Origin: Cellulosimicrobium cellulans
Lineage (GTDB): Bacteria > Actinomycetota > Actinomycetes > Actinomycetales > Cellulomonadaceae
Direction of reading: 5' to 3'
Length of the DNA stretch: 61,373 nt
Assembly (NCBI RefSeq): GCF_006539945.1
Contig: NZ_BJNZ01000028.1
Span: forward strand, 1 to 61,373
This document shows positions 53,079 to 61,373 of this stretch, piece after piece; within the stretch, counting starts at the first letter, position 1; the number at the start of each line of letters is the position of its first letter. The position numbers and the translations under genes are program-made. The notes under the pieces are model-generated. The model saw nothing but the letters and a program-made list of their open reading frames with translations. It was not told the DNA's origin and did not search any database.

Positions 53079-54178
53079 GCGTCGTCCCTCGTCCGTCGGT
53101 CCCTGCCCGCGGGGCGTCCGCGGCGCTCGTCGTCGCGGCGGCGCGGTCCGCCGCCCGTCCCCTGTCGCGCCCCGGCGCCGGTCCCGGACGCGAGGTCCCA
53201 CCGTGCGTACGCGTCGATGATCTCGCTCACCAGGCGGTGGCGCACCACGTCGGACGACGTGAGGCGGCAGAACTCGACGTCGTCCACGCCGGTGAGGACG
53301 TCCTCGATGACCCGCAGGCCGGACTGCGTGCCGCCCGGCAGGTCGACCTGCGTCGCGTCGCCCGTGATGACCATGCGCGACCCGAACCCGAGGCGCGTGA
53401 GGAACATCTTCATCTGCTCGGTCGTCGTGTTCTGCGCCTCGTCGAGGATGATGAACGAGTCGTTGAGGCTGCGGCCGCGCATGAAGGCCAGCGGCGCGAC
53501 CTCGATCGTGCCCGCCTCGATGAGCTTGGGGATCGAGTCGGGGTCGATCATGTCGTGCAACGCGTCGTACAGCGGGCGCAGGTACGGGTCGATCTTCTCC
53601 GTCAGCGAGCCCGGGAGGAACCCGAGCCGCTCCCCCGCCTCGACGGCGGGGCGCGTGAGGATGATCCGGTTGACCTGCTTGGACTGCAGCGCCTGCACGG
53701 CCTTGGCCATCGCCAGGTACGTCTTGCCCGTGCCTGCCGGCCCGATGCCGAACGTGATGGTGCTCGCGTCGATCGCCTCGACGTAGCGCTTCTGCCCGAC
53801 GGTCTTGGGCCGGATCGTGCGGCCGCGGCTCGACAGGATGTTGAGCGTGAGCACCTCGGCCGGGCGCGACGCCGTCGCGGCCGTGAGCATCGCGATGGAG
53901 CGCGCGACGACGTCGGCGGTGAGCTGCGTGCCGGCCTCGACGACCTCGACGAGCTCGTCGAGCAGGCGGGAGGCGAGCGCGACGTCACCCGGAGGGCCGG
54001 AGACCGCGATCTCGTTGCCGCGCACGTGGACGTCGACCGAGCCGAACCCCTCCTCGACGGCCCGGAGCACGGAGTCGCGGCTGCCGAGGAGCGCCACCAT
54101 CGGCACGTGGTTCGGGATGACGATGCGGTGCTCGACCCGGTGCTGCTGGGGGTCGGGTTCTCGGGACGGAGAGGTCAT
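53075..54178 (-). CDS. phoH: PhoH-family ATPase
   Basis: Cytoplasmic RNA-linked ATPase, 367 residues. Walker A is [11 protein letters not shown], with [19 protein letters not shown] and Walker B-like IILDEAQN, and the conserved GGTQSGL near the end. An N-terminal region before residue 100 includes a KH-like stretch ([29 protein letters not shown]), as in PhoH-like proteins of this gene cluster. ATG at 54178; the frame to 54280 is upstream leader. Its stop overlaps ybeY. Confidence 0.94.
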   Translation of the reverse strand: MTSPSREPDPQQHRVEHRIVIPNHVPMVALLGSRDSVLRAVEEGFGSVDVHVRGNEIAVSGPPGDVALASRLLDELVEVVEAGTQLTADVVARSIAMLTAATASRPAEVLTLNILSSRGRTIRPKTVGQKRYVEAIDASTITFGIGPAGTGKTYLAMAKAVQALQSKQVNRIILTRPAVEAGERLGFLPGSLTEKIDPYLRPLYDALHDMIDPDSIPKLIEAGTIEVAPLAFMRGRSLNDSFIILDEAQNTTTEQMKMFLTRLGFGSRMVITGDATQVDLPGGTQSGLRVIEDVLTGVDDVEFCRLTSSDVVRHRLVSEIIDAYARWDLASGTGAGARQGTGGGPRRRDDERRGRPAGRDRRTRDDA

Positions 54179-54223
54179 GAGCCGGCTTGCGCCGCTGCGC
54201 TCCTTCGGTCGGACGGTAGGGCC

Positions 54224-54240
54224 GGGGCCGCCAGGGCCCC
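54224..54240 (-). terminator. Possible terminator between HIT and phoH genes
   Basis: GGGGCC and GGCCCC flank a five-base loop 60 bases after the HIT stop and 46 bases before phoH. No T run follows. Confidence 0.35.
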
Positions 54241-54299
54241 GCAGATCGCCTCCATCGTACCGAGCGCGCCCGGGCCCCACACGTCCTTTCGCGCAGGGC

Positions 54300-54662
54300 T
54301 CAGGCGGGCGTCCACCCGAGCTCGGCGCCCGCGATGACGTGCCCGTGCACGTGGAACACGCTCTGCCCGGCGCGCGGGCCGGAGTTGAAGATGAGGCGGA
54401 ACTGGCCGTCGGCCTGGTCGCCCGCGACCTCGTCGGCGAGCGCGACGACGTCGCTCAGCAGCTCCGGGTCGGCGGCCGCGAGCTGGGCGATGTCGCCGTG
54501 GTGGTCGCGCGGCACGACGAGCACGTGCACGGGGGCCTGGGGGTCGATGTCCCGGAAGGCGATCGAGCGCTCGCTCGTCGCCACGACGTCGGCGGGGAGC
54601 TCGCCCGCGACGATGCGGCAGAAGAGGCAGTCCGGGTCCGTGCGTGCGTCGGTGCTCGTCAT
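54300..54662 (-). CDS. HIT family nucleotide-binding protein
   Basis: Histidine-triad protein of 120 residues. DPDCLFCRIVAGELPADVV is the N-terminal zinc-type CxxC motif, and SVFHVHGHVIAG contains the HxHxH triad of the nucleotide hydrolase/transferase site. ATG at 54662 overlaps the rsmE stop (ATGA). It is the third gene downstream of hrcA and probably shares the heat-shock promoter transcript. Confidence 0.93.
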   Translation of the reverse strand: MTSTDARTDPDCLFCRIVAGELPADVVATSERSIAFRDIDPQAPVHVLVVPRDHHGDIAQLAAADPELLSDVVALADEVAGDQADGQFRLIFNSGPRAGQSVFHVHGHVIAGAELGWTPA

Positions 54663-55471
54663 GACCCCGAGGCTAGTCCAGGCCCGGCCCCCACGCCCCA
54701 GCGGCCGAGGCGCTCGGCGAGCAGCGCGACGGCGACGGGTCCGGCGGTCGACGTGCGCAGCACGTGCGGGCCCAGCCGGGCCGCGACCGCACCGGCCGCG
54801 GTGAGGTCGGCGACCTCGCGGTCGGAGATCCCGCCCTCCGGGCCGACGACGACCAGCACCTCGGGCGCCGACCCGTCGTCCGGGGTCGCGCCGTCGGGCA
54901 GCGCGACGTCGGCGAGCGGCGTCGTCGCCTCCTCGTGCAGCACGATCGCGCACCCGCCGCGCGCGACGACGTCGGCCGCCCGGGCGGCGAGGCCGCGCGA
55001 GTCGAGGGCCACCTCCACGTGCGGCAGGCGCGCGCGCCGCGCCTGCTTGGTCGCGGTGCGGACCGTCGCGAGCCAGCGCGCGCGGGACTTCGCGGCGCGC
55101 TCGCCCCGCCACACGACGACGGAGCGCTCCGCCTGCCACGGGACCACGACGTCGACCCCGATCTCGGTCGCCGCCTCGATCGCCATCTCGTCGCGGTCGC
55201 CCTTGGCCAGGGCCTGCGCGAGCGTCACGACGACGGCGGGTGCGGGCTCGCGGTCGACCTCCTGCACGAGCAGGGTCACGCGGCCCGCGTCGGCGTGCTC
55301 GACGACGCAGCGCAGGCGCAGCCCGTCCCCGTCCACGACGTCGATCCGCTCGCCCGCCGCGCGGCGCTGGACGACGCCTGCGTGGCGACCCTCCGCCCCG
55401 TCGAGGACGTAGCGGTCGCCGGGCGCGACGGCGTCGAGCCCGGTCTCGGCGAGGAACACCGGAGCACTCAC
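54659..55471 (-). CDS. rsmE: 16S rRNA (uracil-N3)-methyltransferase RsmE
   Basis: Methylates U1498 of 16S rRNA. The 270-residue protein of the SPOUT class has VTLAQALAKGDRDEMAIEAATEIGVDVVVPW, VVVGPEGGISDREV and RLGPHVLRTSTAGPVAVALL, which form the knotted SAM site. GTG at 55471 lies 13 bases after the dnaJ stop. The stop overlaps the HIT gene. Confidence 0.94.
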   Translation of the reverse strand: MSAPVFLAETGLDAVAPGDRYVLDGAEGRHAGVVQRRAAGERIDVVDGDGLRLRCVVEHADAGRVTLLVQEVDREPAPAVVVTLAQALAKGDRDEMAIEAATEIGVDVVVPWQAERSVVVWRGERAAKSRARWLATVRTATKQARRARLPHVEVALDSRGLAARAADVVARGGCAIVLHEEATTPLADVALPDGATPDDGSAPEVLVVVGPEGGISDREVADLTAAGAVAARLGPHVLRTSTAGPVAVALLAERLGRWGVGAGPGLASGS

Positions 55472-55484
55472 GCGCCCGCCCCTC

Positions 55485-56606
55485 TCAGCGCCCGGAGAGC
55501 TTGTCGCGCAGGCGCGAGAACACGCCCGGGTGCGCGGCGGACAGACGCGGCTCGGGTCGCTCCTCGCCGCGCAGCGTCGCGAGCGTGCGCAGGAGCTGCT
55601 CCTGCTCCTCGTCGAGCTCGCGCGGCACCTGGACCTCGATGTGCACGTTGAGGTCGCCACGGCCGCTGCCGTGCAGGTGCCCGACGCCCAGGTTCTTGAG
55701 CGTGACGATCTGGCCCGGCTGCGTGCCCGGGCGCAGGTCGATCTCCTGCGCTCCGTCGAGAGTCTCGAGCTCGAGGACCGTGCCGAGCGCGGCCGCGGTC
55801 ATGGGCACCTGGAGCGTGCAGTGCAGGTCGTCGCCGCGGCGCACGAACGTGTCGTGGTTGCGCTCGCGGATCTCGACGTAGAGGTCGCCCGCCGGGCCGC
55901 CGGCCGGGCCGACCTCGCCCTGCGCGGTGAGCTTGATGCGCGTGCCGGTGTCGACGCCCGCGGGGACGTTGACCGTGATGCTGCGGCGGCTGCGCACGCG
56001 ACCCTCGCCGGAGCACTCGGCGCACGGCTCGGGGATGACGGTGCCGAAGCCCTGGCACGCGGCGCACGGGGCGCTGGTCATGACCTGGCCGAGGAACGAG
56101 CGCGCCACGCGCTGGACGGTGCCGCGACCGTGGCAGACGTCGCACGTGCGCGGCGAGGTGCCCGGACGACAGCACGAGCCGCCGCACGTCCCGCACACGA
56201 CCGCGGTGTCGACCTGGAGCTCGCGCTGCGCACCGAACGTCGCCTCGGACAGGTCGATGTCGAGCCGCACGAGCGCGTCCTGGCCGCGGCGGGCGCGCGG
56301 GATCGGGCCCTGCTGCGCCTGCCCGCCGCCGAAGAACGTCTCGAAGATGTCCTGGAAGCCGAAGCCGCCGCCCATGGGGCCGCTGCCGCCGCCGGGCGCG
56401 CTCGGGTCGACACCGAGGTCGTACTGCTGGCGCTTCTCGGGGTTGGAGAGCACCTCGTACGCGCGCGCGACGTCCTTGAAGCGGTCGCCCGCCTCCTCGC
56501 CCGCGACGTCCGGGTGCAGCTCGCGCGCGAGCTTGCGGTACGCCTTCTTGATCTGGTCCTGGCTGGCGTCGCGCGCCACGCCCAGGATCTCGTAGTAGTC
56601 GCTCAC
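55485..56606 (-). CDS. dnaJ: chaperone DnaJ (DnaJ2 type)
   Basis: Co-chaperone of DnaK, 373 residues. J domain at 1-70 has DYYEILGVARDASQDQIKKAYRKLARELHPD with HPD. A Gly-rich stretch follows, then four Cys repeats: CGTCGGSC, CDVCHGRG, CAACQGFG and CAECSGEG. The first repeat is unusual: the last Gly of CxxCxGxG is Cys, with a second Cys next to it. The C-terminal substrate domain is normal. ATG at 56606; hrcA is upstream with a 133-base gap that contains a paired repeat. Confidence 0.95.
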   Translation of the reverse strand: MSDYYEILGVARDASQDQIKKAYRKLARELHPDVAGEEAGDRFKDVARAYEVLSNPEKRQQYDLGVDPSAPGGGSGPMGGGFGFQDIFETFFGGGQAQQGPIPRARRGQDALVRLDIDLSEATFGAQRELQVDTAVVCGTCGGSCCRPGTSPRTCDVCHGRGTVQRVARSFLGQVMTSAPCAACQGFGTVIPEPCAECSGEGRVRSRRSITVNVPAGVDTGTRIKLTAQGEVGPAGGPAGDLYVEIRERNHDTFVRRGDDLHCTLQVPMTAAALGTVLELETLDGAQEIDLRPGTQPGQIVTLKNLGVGHLHGSGRGDLNVHIEVQVPRELDEEQEQLLRTLATLRGEERPEPRLSAAHPGVFSRLRDKLSGR

Positions 56607-56626
56607 ACGTCACTCTCTGCTGGTGC

Positions 56627-56705
56627 GGGTCGTGAGGCCGGCGCGGGGCCGGTCGTGAAGGGGCTGGTGGGGGTCGTGAGACCGGTACGGGGCCGGTCGT
56701 CGAGG
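56627..56705. repeat. paired 35-bp direct repeat between hrcA and dnaJ
   Basis: GGGTCGTGAG..CCGG..CGGGGCCGGTCGT..GAGG is read twice, at 56627-56661 and 56671-56705, with about 28 of 35 matches. Each copy can form a small hairpin (GACCGG/CCGGTC, or a close variant). They lie in the transcript between hrcA and dnaJ. Confidence 0.6.
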
Positions 56706-56739
56706 GTGCCCGCCGCGTGCGGGGAGGCCGCGGCGGGGC

Positions 56740-57756
56740 TCACGTGCCGAGCACCCGTGACAGGTAGCGCGCGACGGCGCGCACCGCCGCGATGGTCCCG
56801 GGATAGTCCATGCGGGTCGGCCCGATCGAGCCGACGAGGGCGACCGTGTCACCGTCGTTACCGTAACCGGTCGTCACGACGGAGGTCTCGACGAGGCCCT
56901 CGAGCTGGGTCTCGTGCCCGATCCGCACGCTCACGCCGGACTCCGCGGCCATCTCCGTGAGCAGGCCGAGGAGGACCACCTGCTCCTCGAGCGCCTCGAG
57001 GACCGGGCGCAGCGCGTGCTCGAACCGCATGCCCGCGCGGGCAAGGTTCGCCGTGCCGGCGAGCACGAGGCGCTCCTCGCTCTCCTCTGCGAGCGTCTGG
57101 GCGACGAGGTCGCCCACGGCGCGCACGAGCGGGGCGTCGTCGGGGTGGAAGCTCTCCGTCACGGCGGCGAGCCCCGGCGCGAGGTCGGTGAGGCGCTTGC
57201 CGGCCGCGGCGGCGTTGAGCCGCGCGCGGACCTCGACGAGGGTGCCCTCGTCGGGCACGCTCGCGACCTCGAGCGTGCGCTGCTCGACGCGCCCCGTGTC
57301 CGTGATGATGACGACGAGCAGGCGCTTCTCCCCGACCGGCACGAGCTCGAGGTGGCGCAGCCCGGACCGGCTCAGGGACGGGTACTGCACGACCGCGACC
57401 TGGCCCGTGAGCTGCGCGAGCAGGCGCCCCGCGCGCGCGATGACGTCGTCGAGGTCGACCCCCTCGGAGAGGAAGGTCTCGATCGCGCGCTTCTCCGGCG
57501 CCGACAGCGGCTTCACGCCCGACAGGCGGTCGACGAAGAGGCGGTAGCCCTTGTCCGTCGGGATGCGGCCCGCGGAGGTGTGCGGCTGCGCGATGAACCC
57601 GGCGTCCTCGAGTGCGGCCATGTCGTTGCGGATCGTCGCGGGCGAGACGCCGAGGCTGTGCCGCTCGGTGAGCACGCGCGACCCCACGGGCTCGCGCGTG
57701 AGGACGTAGTCCTCGACGATCGCCCGCAGCACCTCGAGCCGGCGCTCCTCGCTCAC
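56740..57756 (-). CDS. hrcA: heat-inducible repressor HrcA
   Basis: Represses class I heat-shock genes at CIRCE. The 338-residue protein has the winged helix at the N-terminus ([53 protein letters not shown]) and [18 protein letters not shown], typical of HrcA. The GTG at 57756 follows GGAGG. An earlier in-frame start at 57813 would place the start codon inside CIRCE and is rejected. It is the first gene of hrcA-dnaJ-rsmE-HIT. Confidence 0.95.
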   Translation of the reverse strand: MSEERRLEVLRAIVEDYVLTREPVGSRVLTERHSLGVSPATIRNDMAALEDAGFIAQPHTSAGRIPTDKGYRLFVDRLSGVKPLSAPEKRAIETFLSEGVDLDDVIARAGRLLAQLTGQVAVVQYPSLSRSGLRHLELVPVGEKRLLVVIITDTGRVEQRTLEVASVPDEGTLVEVRARLNAAAAGKRLTDLAPGLAAVTESFHPDDAPLVRAVGDLVAQTLAEESEERLVLAGTANLARAGMRFEHALRPVLEALEEQVVLLGLLTEMAAESGVSVRIGHETQLEGLVETSVVTTGYGNDGDTVALVGSIGPTRMDYPGTIAAVRAVARYLSRVLGT

Positions 57757-57806
57757 GTCCACCTCCGTGTGCCGCGCCGTCGCCGCCCCGGGCGGGCGCG
57801 CGGTCG

Positions 57807-57833
57807 TCGGCACTCTCGACCTCCGAGTGCCAA
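57807..57833 (-). promoter_or_regulatory. CIRCE: CIRCE operator and hrcA promoter
   Basis: TTGGCACTC, nine bases, GAGTGCCGA, a close match to the CIRCE consensus (TTAGCACTC-N9-GAGTGCTAA). On the minus strand a TAGGAT hexamer at 57833-57838 immediately precedes it and fits a -10 element. Binding of HrcA here would control its own operon. Confidence 0.93.
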
Positions 57834-57835
57834 TC

Positions 57836-59299
57836 CTACGCGTCCGCGCGGCCCGTCCCGCGGTCCTCCGCTCGTCGCGAACGCAGGTCGAGGAGCCCGA
57901 CGGCGAGCGCGACCGTGACGAGGCCGATCGTCACCAGGAGCGCGCGCCCGGTCGCGTCCGCCGCCGAGTCGCCGCCCGCGAGGCCGCCGTAGTACACGGA
58001 CAGGACGACGGAGATCCCGACGGCCGACCCGATGCGCTGGCCGAGCTGCAGCATGCTGCCCGCCACCCCGGCCCGGCTCACCGGCACCTCGGACAGCGTG
58101 AGCGTCTGGTTCGGCGCGATGACCGTCCCGCTGCCCGCCCCGGCCACGAGCAGCGCTCCTGCGAGCGCCGGCCCGACGGCGCCGGGGTCGTCCCCGAGCA
58201 GCCGCACCACGGCGTCGGCCGCGACCACCCCGACGAGGACGAGCAGCACGCCGCCCACGACGAGCTGACGGCCCCACCGCGCGACCCACCGGCCCGAGAA
58301 CCAGGCGGAGACTCCCGACGCCACCGCGAACGGCGTCCCGACGAGCCCCGCCTGGAGCGGCGTGTACCCGAGCTCGTCCTGGAGGTAGAGCGTGACGACG
58401 AGGAAGATGCCCGTGAAGCCCGCGAAGTAGGCCAGCCCGAGCAGTGCCCCGTTGCGGAACGACCCGAGTCCCACGACCTGCGGGTCGAGCACGGCCTCGC
58501 CCGTGCGCCGCTGGTACCGCCGCTCCCAGGCCACGGCCGCGACCCCCGCCGCCGCGGCAGCGGCGAGCCACCACCAGCGCGACGCGTCGTCGCCCTGGCC
58601 CGTGGTCGTGACGAACGGCATCATGACGCCGAGCGTCGCGGCGCCCAGGAGCGCGAGCCCCACGAGGTCCAGGCGTCGCGGGCCACGCGCCGTGCGCGCG
58701 TCGGCGGGCGGCGGCCCGGGCACCAGTCGCCACGCGAACGGCAGCAGGACGGCCACGACCGGGAGGTTCACGAGGAACACCCACCGCCACCCGTCCGCGG
58801 AGCCGGCCGCCGCGATGATGAGGCCGCCGAGCAGCGGGCCGAGCGCCGTCGAGACGCCGATCGTCGCGCCGAACATGCCGAACGCCCTGCCGCGCTCGAA
58901 CCCCGAGAACTGCTGCTGGATGAGCCCGACGACCTGCGGGTTGAGGAGGCCCGCGCTCACGCCCTGGAGCAGCCGCGCGACGCCCAGCCACGTGTCGGTC
59001 GGCGCGAGCCCGCACGCGAGGCTCATGAGCGCGAAGCCCACCAGCCCCGCGATGAACAGCGCGCGCCGGGCGCCTGCGTCCCCGAGGCGCCCCGCGGGCA
59101 CCAGGGCGAGCCCGAACGCGAGCGTGTAGCCCGCGACGACGAGCTGGAGCTCGGTGGGCCCCGCGTCGAGCGACGACTCGATCGACGGCAGCGCGACGTT
59201 GACGATCGAGACGTCGAGCGTCGTGACGAAGCCCACCGCGAGGCAGACGGGCAGCACGCGCCAGCGGTTCGGGTCCGGTTCGGCACGCTGCGGGCTCAC
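57836..59299 (-). CDS. MFS exporter (DHA2-like)
   Basis: Predicted 14-helix proton-driven exporter, 487 residues. [39 protein letters not shown] and [28 protein letters not shown] are the usual motifs, and the later half has [23 protein letters not shown]. It is intact, unlike the gene at 13487. GTG at 59299 has TACCAC six bases upstream. The stop (TAG) is used as part of the hrcA -10 element. Substrate unknown. Confidence 0.88.
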   Translation of the reverse strand: MSPQRAEPDPNRWRVLPVCLAVGFVTTLDVSIVNVALPSIESSLDAGPTELQLVVAGYTLAFGLALVPAGRLGDAGARRALFIAGLVGFALMSLACGLAPTDTWLGVARLLQGVSAGLLNPQVVGLIQQQFSGFERGRAFGMFGATIGVSTALGPLLGGLIIAAAGSADGWRWVFLVNLPVVAVLLPFAWRLVPGPPPADARTARGPRRLDLVGLALLGAATLGVMMPFVTTTGQGDDASRWWWLAAAAAAGVAAVAWERRYQRRTGEAVLDPQVVGLGSFRNGALLGLAYFAGFTGIFLVVTLYLQDELGYTPLQAGLVGTPFAVASGVSAWFSGRWVARWGRQLVVGGVLLVLVGVVAADAVVRLLGDDPGAVGPALAGALLVAGAGSGTVIAPNQTLTLSEVPVSRAGVAGSMLQLGQRIGSAVGISVVLSVYYGGLAGGDSAADATGRALLVTIGLVTVALAVGLLDLRSRRAEDRGTGRADA

Positions 59300-59454
59300 C
59301 GCTCCGTGGTACCACCTCGGCCCGGGGCCGCGCGCGTCGGAAGCCGCACCCGGGGCCGCGTGCCGAGATCGGCCGGAGCGTCCGAGATCGACCTTCCGGA
59401 GGTCGATGTCGCGACGCACGGGCCGATCTCGCCGGGGTGCGTCCGGCGCTGACC

Positions 59455-59460
59455 TAGGGT
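59455..59460 (+). promoter_or_regulatory. -10 element TAGGGT, leaderless DUF3097 gene
   Basis: TAGGGT is followed by GACGCC and the GTG at 59467. Confidence 0.55.
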
Positions 59461-59466
59461 GACGCC

Positions 59467-60330
59467 GTGTCCTTCGACCGCTACGGCTCCGACGTCCTCG
59501 GCGGCACGCCCGCCCCCGCCCACCACCGCGCGCGGCCGGTGTCCCGACCGCAGCCCGCCGAGCGCGGGCTCGTGGTCGAGGAGGTGCAGACCGGCTGGGT
59601 CGGCGCCGTCGTACGGGTCGAGAAGTCGGGCGGCATGCACGTCGTCGTGCTCGAGGACCGCGCCGGCCGCACGCGGACGTTCCCGCTCGGGCCCGGGTTC
59701 TGGGTCGACGGCGAGCCGGTCGAGCTCACCGCCCCCGTCACGTCCCGCGCCCCCGCCGCCCCCGCGCGCACCGCGTCCGGCTCGCGGGCCGTCGCCGGGC
59801 AGCGGGCGCGCGTGGCCCGTGGCAGCCGCATCTGGGTCGAGGGCAAGCACGACGCCGAGCTCGTCGAGAAGGTGTGGGGCGACGACCTGCGTGTCGAGGG
59901 CGTCGTCGTCGAGCCCCTGCACGGCGTCGACGACCTCGCGGCGGCGCTCGCGGACTTCGGCCCGACGCCGCAGCGGCGCGTGGGCGTGCTCGTGGACCAC
60001 CTCGTGCCCGGGAGCAAGGAGCGGCGGATCGCCGACGAGGCGCTGCGCCGCTCCCCGGCGGGCACCGTGCTCGTGCTCGGGCACCCGTACGTCGACGTGT
60101 GGCAGGCGGTGAAGCCCGCGCGCGTCGGGCTCGAGCGCTGGCCCGTCATCGAGCGGGGCACCGAGTGGAAGCGCGGCATCCTGCGCGAGCTGGGCTGGCC
60201 CGCGGACTCCCCCGAGGACGTCGGGCGCGCGTGGCAGCGCATCCTCGGCACGGTGCGCACGTACGCCGACCTCGAGCCGTCCCTGCTCGGCCGCGTCGAG
60301 GAGCTCATCGACTTCGTCACGGCGTCCTGA
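59467..60330 (+). CDS. DUF3097 family protein
   Basis: Actinobacterial conserved protein of 287 residues, unknown function. Typical features: DRYGSDVL at the N-terminus, GLVVEEVQTGWVGAVVRVEKS, RTFPLGPGFWVDGEPVEL, RIWVEGKHDAELVEKVWGDDLRVEGVVVEPLHGVDDL (a TOPRIM-like segment) and VGVLVDHLVPGSKE and HPYVDVWQAVKP. The TOPRIM-like fold (GK-H-DAELVEKVWG, then DHLVPGSKE) suggests a nucleic-acid enzyme, but this is inference. GTG at 59467 fits a leaderless start. Confidence 0.87.
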   Translation: MSFDRYGSDVLGGTPAPAHHRARPVSRPQPAERGLVVEEVQTGWVGAVVRVEKSGGMHVVVLEDRAGRTRTFPLGPGFWVDGEPVELTAPVTSRAPAAPARTASGSRAVAGQRARVARGSRIWVEGKHDAELVEKVWGDDLRVEGVVVEPLHGVDDLAAALADFGPTPQRRVGVLVDHLVPGSKERRIADEALRRSPAGTVLVLGHPYVDVWQAVKPARVGLERWPVIERGTEWKRGILRELGWPADSPEDVGRAWQRILGTVRTYADLEPSLLGRVEELIDFVTAS

Positions 60331-60355
60331 CCTCGCCCCGGTCTGGACGCACCAG

Positions 60356-60384
60356 GCCCCGGTACCGACGGGCGGCACCGGGGC
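60356..60384. terminator. Bidirectional terminator between DUF3097 and membrane protein genes
   Basis: GCCCCGGTACC and GGCACCGGGGC pair at ten of eleven positions around a seven-base loop, between two convergent genes. Confidence 0.7.
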
Positions 60385-60412
60385 GCGGTGGACGGGCGAC
60401 GACGACCGGCCG

Positions 60413-61373
60413 TCAGGCGGCCGGCACGCCCCCGGTGAGGCGGCGGTACGCGAAGCCCACGGCAACGTAGCTCAGCGGGATCGTGACGAACAGGCCGAGG
60501 CCGCACGGGATCGCGCCGAGGATGTTGATGCCGAAGAGCGCGAGGAGCAGCAGGAACACCTGGCCGAAGTTCTTGGCCACGAGCGAGAAGCTCGTCCGGA
60601 TCGCCGTGATCGCGTCGACACCCTGGTCGAGCGCCACGTAGTAGACGAACGCGGAGAAGAGCAGCACCGCGAAGCCCGGCAGGATGCACAGCACGAAGCC
60701 GATGCCCGTCAGGATGCCGACGATCAGCGCCGCGAGCAGCACGTTGACGACGTTGCCGATGCGGAAGAACGCCGCGACGTCCGGGCGGCGCCCGTCCACC
60801 TCGTCGAGCGCGCCGCGCGTGAAGAACGCGGTGATGAGGTAGCCGATGACGGTGCCGACGATCCCGAGCAGGATGCTCGTGAAGGTGATGCCGCTGACGG
60901 CGGCGAAGTTCGTGTCCGTGAAGTCGTACTGGTCCTGGAACTGGTCGAACCCGCCCGTGATCCAGCTCCAGGCGACGTTGACGGCGATGAAGATGAGCGC
61001 GACGAGGATCCACGGCCCGAGGTTCGACGTGACCTTGCGCCAGCCGTAGGAGATCGCCTCGCCCACCGCGAAGGCGGGTCCCGTGTACCCGGGCTGGGCG
61101 CCGTAGCCGCCCGCCCCCGGGGGGTAGGAACCCGGCGGCGGCGGGTAGGCGCCGGACGGGGGCGGGTAGGCGCCCGGCGGCGGGGCGGTCGGTCCCGGGG
61201 ACGTGGGGTCGCCCGGCGCGCCCGCGGGTGCGCCGTACGCTCCGGGCGCGCCGTACGCGGGCGGGCCCGACGGCGGCGCGGCCGGGTCCTGCGGCGCACC
61301 CCAGGCCGGCGGGCCCGACGGCGGTGCGGCCGGGTCCTGCGGCGTCGCCCCGCCCGGACCGTACGGCGAGGCC
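60413..61373 (-). CDS. Pro/Gly-rich N-terminal, multi-pass membrane protein, 5' end outside window
   Basis: The frame is open to the window edge, so the N-terminus is missing. The visible upstream part is Pro/Gly/Ala/Tyr-rich with repeats of PQDPAAPPSGPPAWG/YG, then GAYPPPSGAYPPPPGSYPP. From about 61066 a membrane part follows: EAISYGWRKVTSNLGPWILVALIFIAV, about five to six hydrophobic helices, and GFAYRRLTGG near the end. Such Pro-rich cytoplasmic tails on DUF975-like or similar membrane proteins are common in actinobacteria. Function is unknown. A start at 61066 (GTG) is not the real start. Confidence 0.78.
   Translation of the reverse strand, partial: ASPYGPGGATPQDPAAPPSGPPAWGAPQDPAAPPSGPPAYGAPGAYGAPAGAPGDPTSPGPTAPPPGAYPPPSGAYPPPPGSYPPGAGGYGAQPGYTGPAFAVGEAISYGWRKVTSNLGPWILVALIFIAVNVAWSWITGGFDQFQDQYDFTDTNFAAVSGITFTSILLGIVGTVIGYLITAFFTRGALDEVDGRRPDVAAFFRIGNVVNVLLAALIVGILTGIGFVLCILPGFAVLLFSAFVYYVALDQGVDAITAIRTSFSLVAKNFGQVFLLLLALFGINILGAIPCGLGLFVTIPLSYVAVGFAYRRLTGGVPAA

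Noticed and set aside
57813-57816. Start of hrcA at 57813
   Set aside because: It would put the start codon inside CIRCE. GTG at 57756 has GGAGG at good spacing.

Overview
The window is a stretch of core chromosome from a very GC-rich actinobacterium. Gene content and order point to the Micrococcales, most likely a relative of Cellulomonas, Cellulosimicrobium or Promicromonospora: a fabD-fabH-acpP-fabF type II fatty acid cluster, DUF3145 and DUF3097 proteins, actinobacterial-type leuA with a leader peptide, and the block hrcA-dnaJ-rsmE-HIT-phoH-ybeY-corC-era. Many genes start with GTG. The genus is inference. I see no prophage, transposon, CRISPR array or origin.

Layout. 1-3632: fatty acid synthesis genes, the first cut by the window edge. 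3956-7993: a large secreted, sortase-anchored surface protein with seven Ig-like repeats. 8074-11688: DUF3145, peptide deformylase, DUF1206, an acyltransferase and DUF488. 11769-12544: two tRNA genes (Ile2-CAT and Asn-GTT) flanking a small hypothetical gene. 12822-14939: a carboxymuconolactone decarboxylase-like gene and a drug-type MFS exporter broken by a +1 frameshift. 14953-20323: dnaG, an AraC regulator, a VOC protein, dgt and a small conserved gene. 20328-29448: a maltodextrin locus (malE-malF-malG-amylase, a divergent LacI regulator and an alpha-glucosidase) without its ATPase. 29497-33256: a hypothetical gene, dusB, a small membrane protein and glyS. 33406-36579: the zinc operon znuA-znuC-znuB-zur behind a Zur-box-like site. 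36583-44469: VTT membrane protein, hydrolase, VOC protein, uppS, recO, a tetR-regulated ABC export pair and leuA with an attenuator. 44744-50249: an LRV membrane protein, a PQQ-type propeller protein and a membrane-linked hydrolase. 50342-57756: the era to hrcA block, with CIRCE. 57836-61373: a second MFS exporter, DUF3097 and a membrane protein cut by the window edge.

How genes work together. Maltodextrin genes share LacI-type palindromes: two in front of malE/lacI and one in front of the alpha-glucosidase. MalEFG would import maltodextrin, the two GH13 enzymes would cleave it inside the cell, and a multitasking ATPase from elsewhere must power import. Zur is the last gene of the operon it presumably represses. 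HrcA, DnaJ and probably rsmE and HIT form a heat-shock unit under CIRCE. The phoH-ybeY-corC-era genes overlap by four bases at every junction, so their translation is probably coupled.

The least ordinary signals are regulatory or structural: a leucine-rich leader peptide with two mutually exclusive hairpins before leuA, nine genes whose start codon lies six or seven bases after a TANNNT hexamer (leaderless transcripts), a stop codon shared with the hrcA -10 element, an alternating A/B Ig repeat in the surface protein, a paired hairpin repeat between hrcA and dnaJ, and a fresh-looking frameshift in an exporter. I found no clear candidate for an entirely new multi-gene system.
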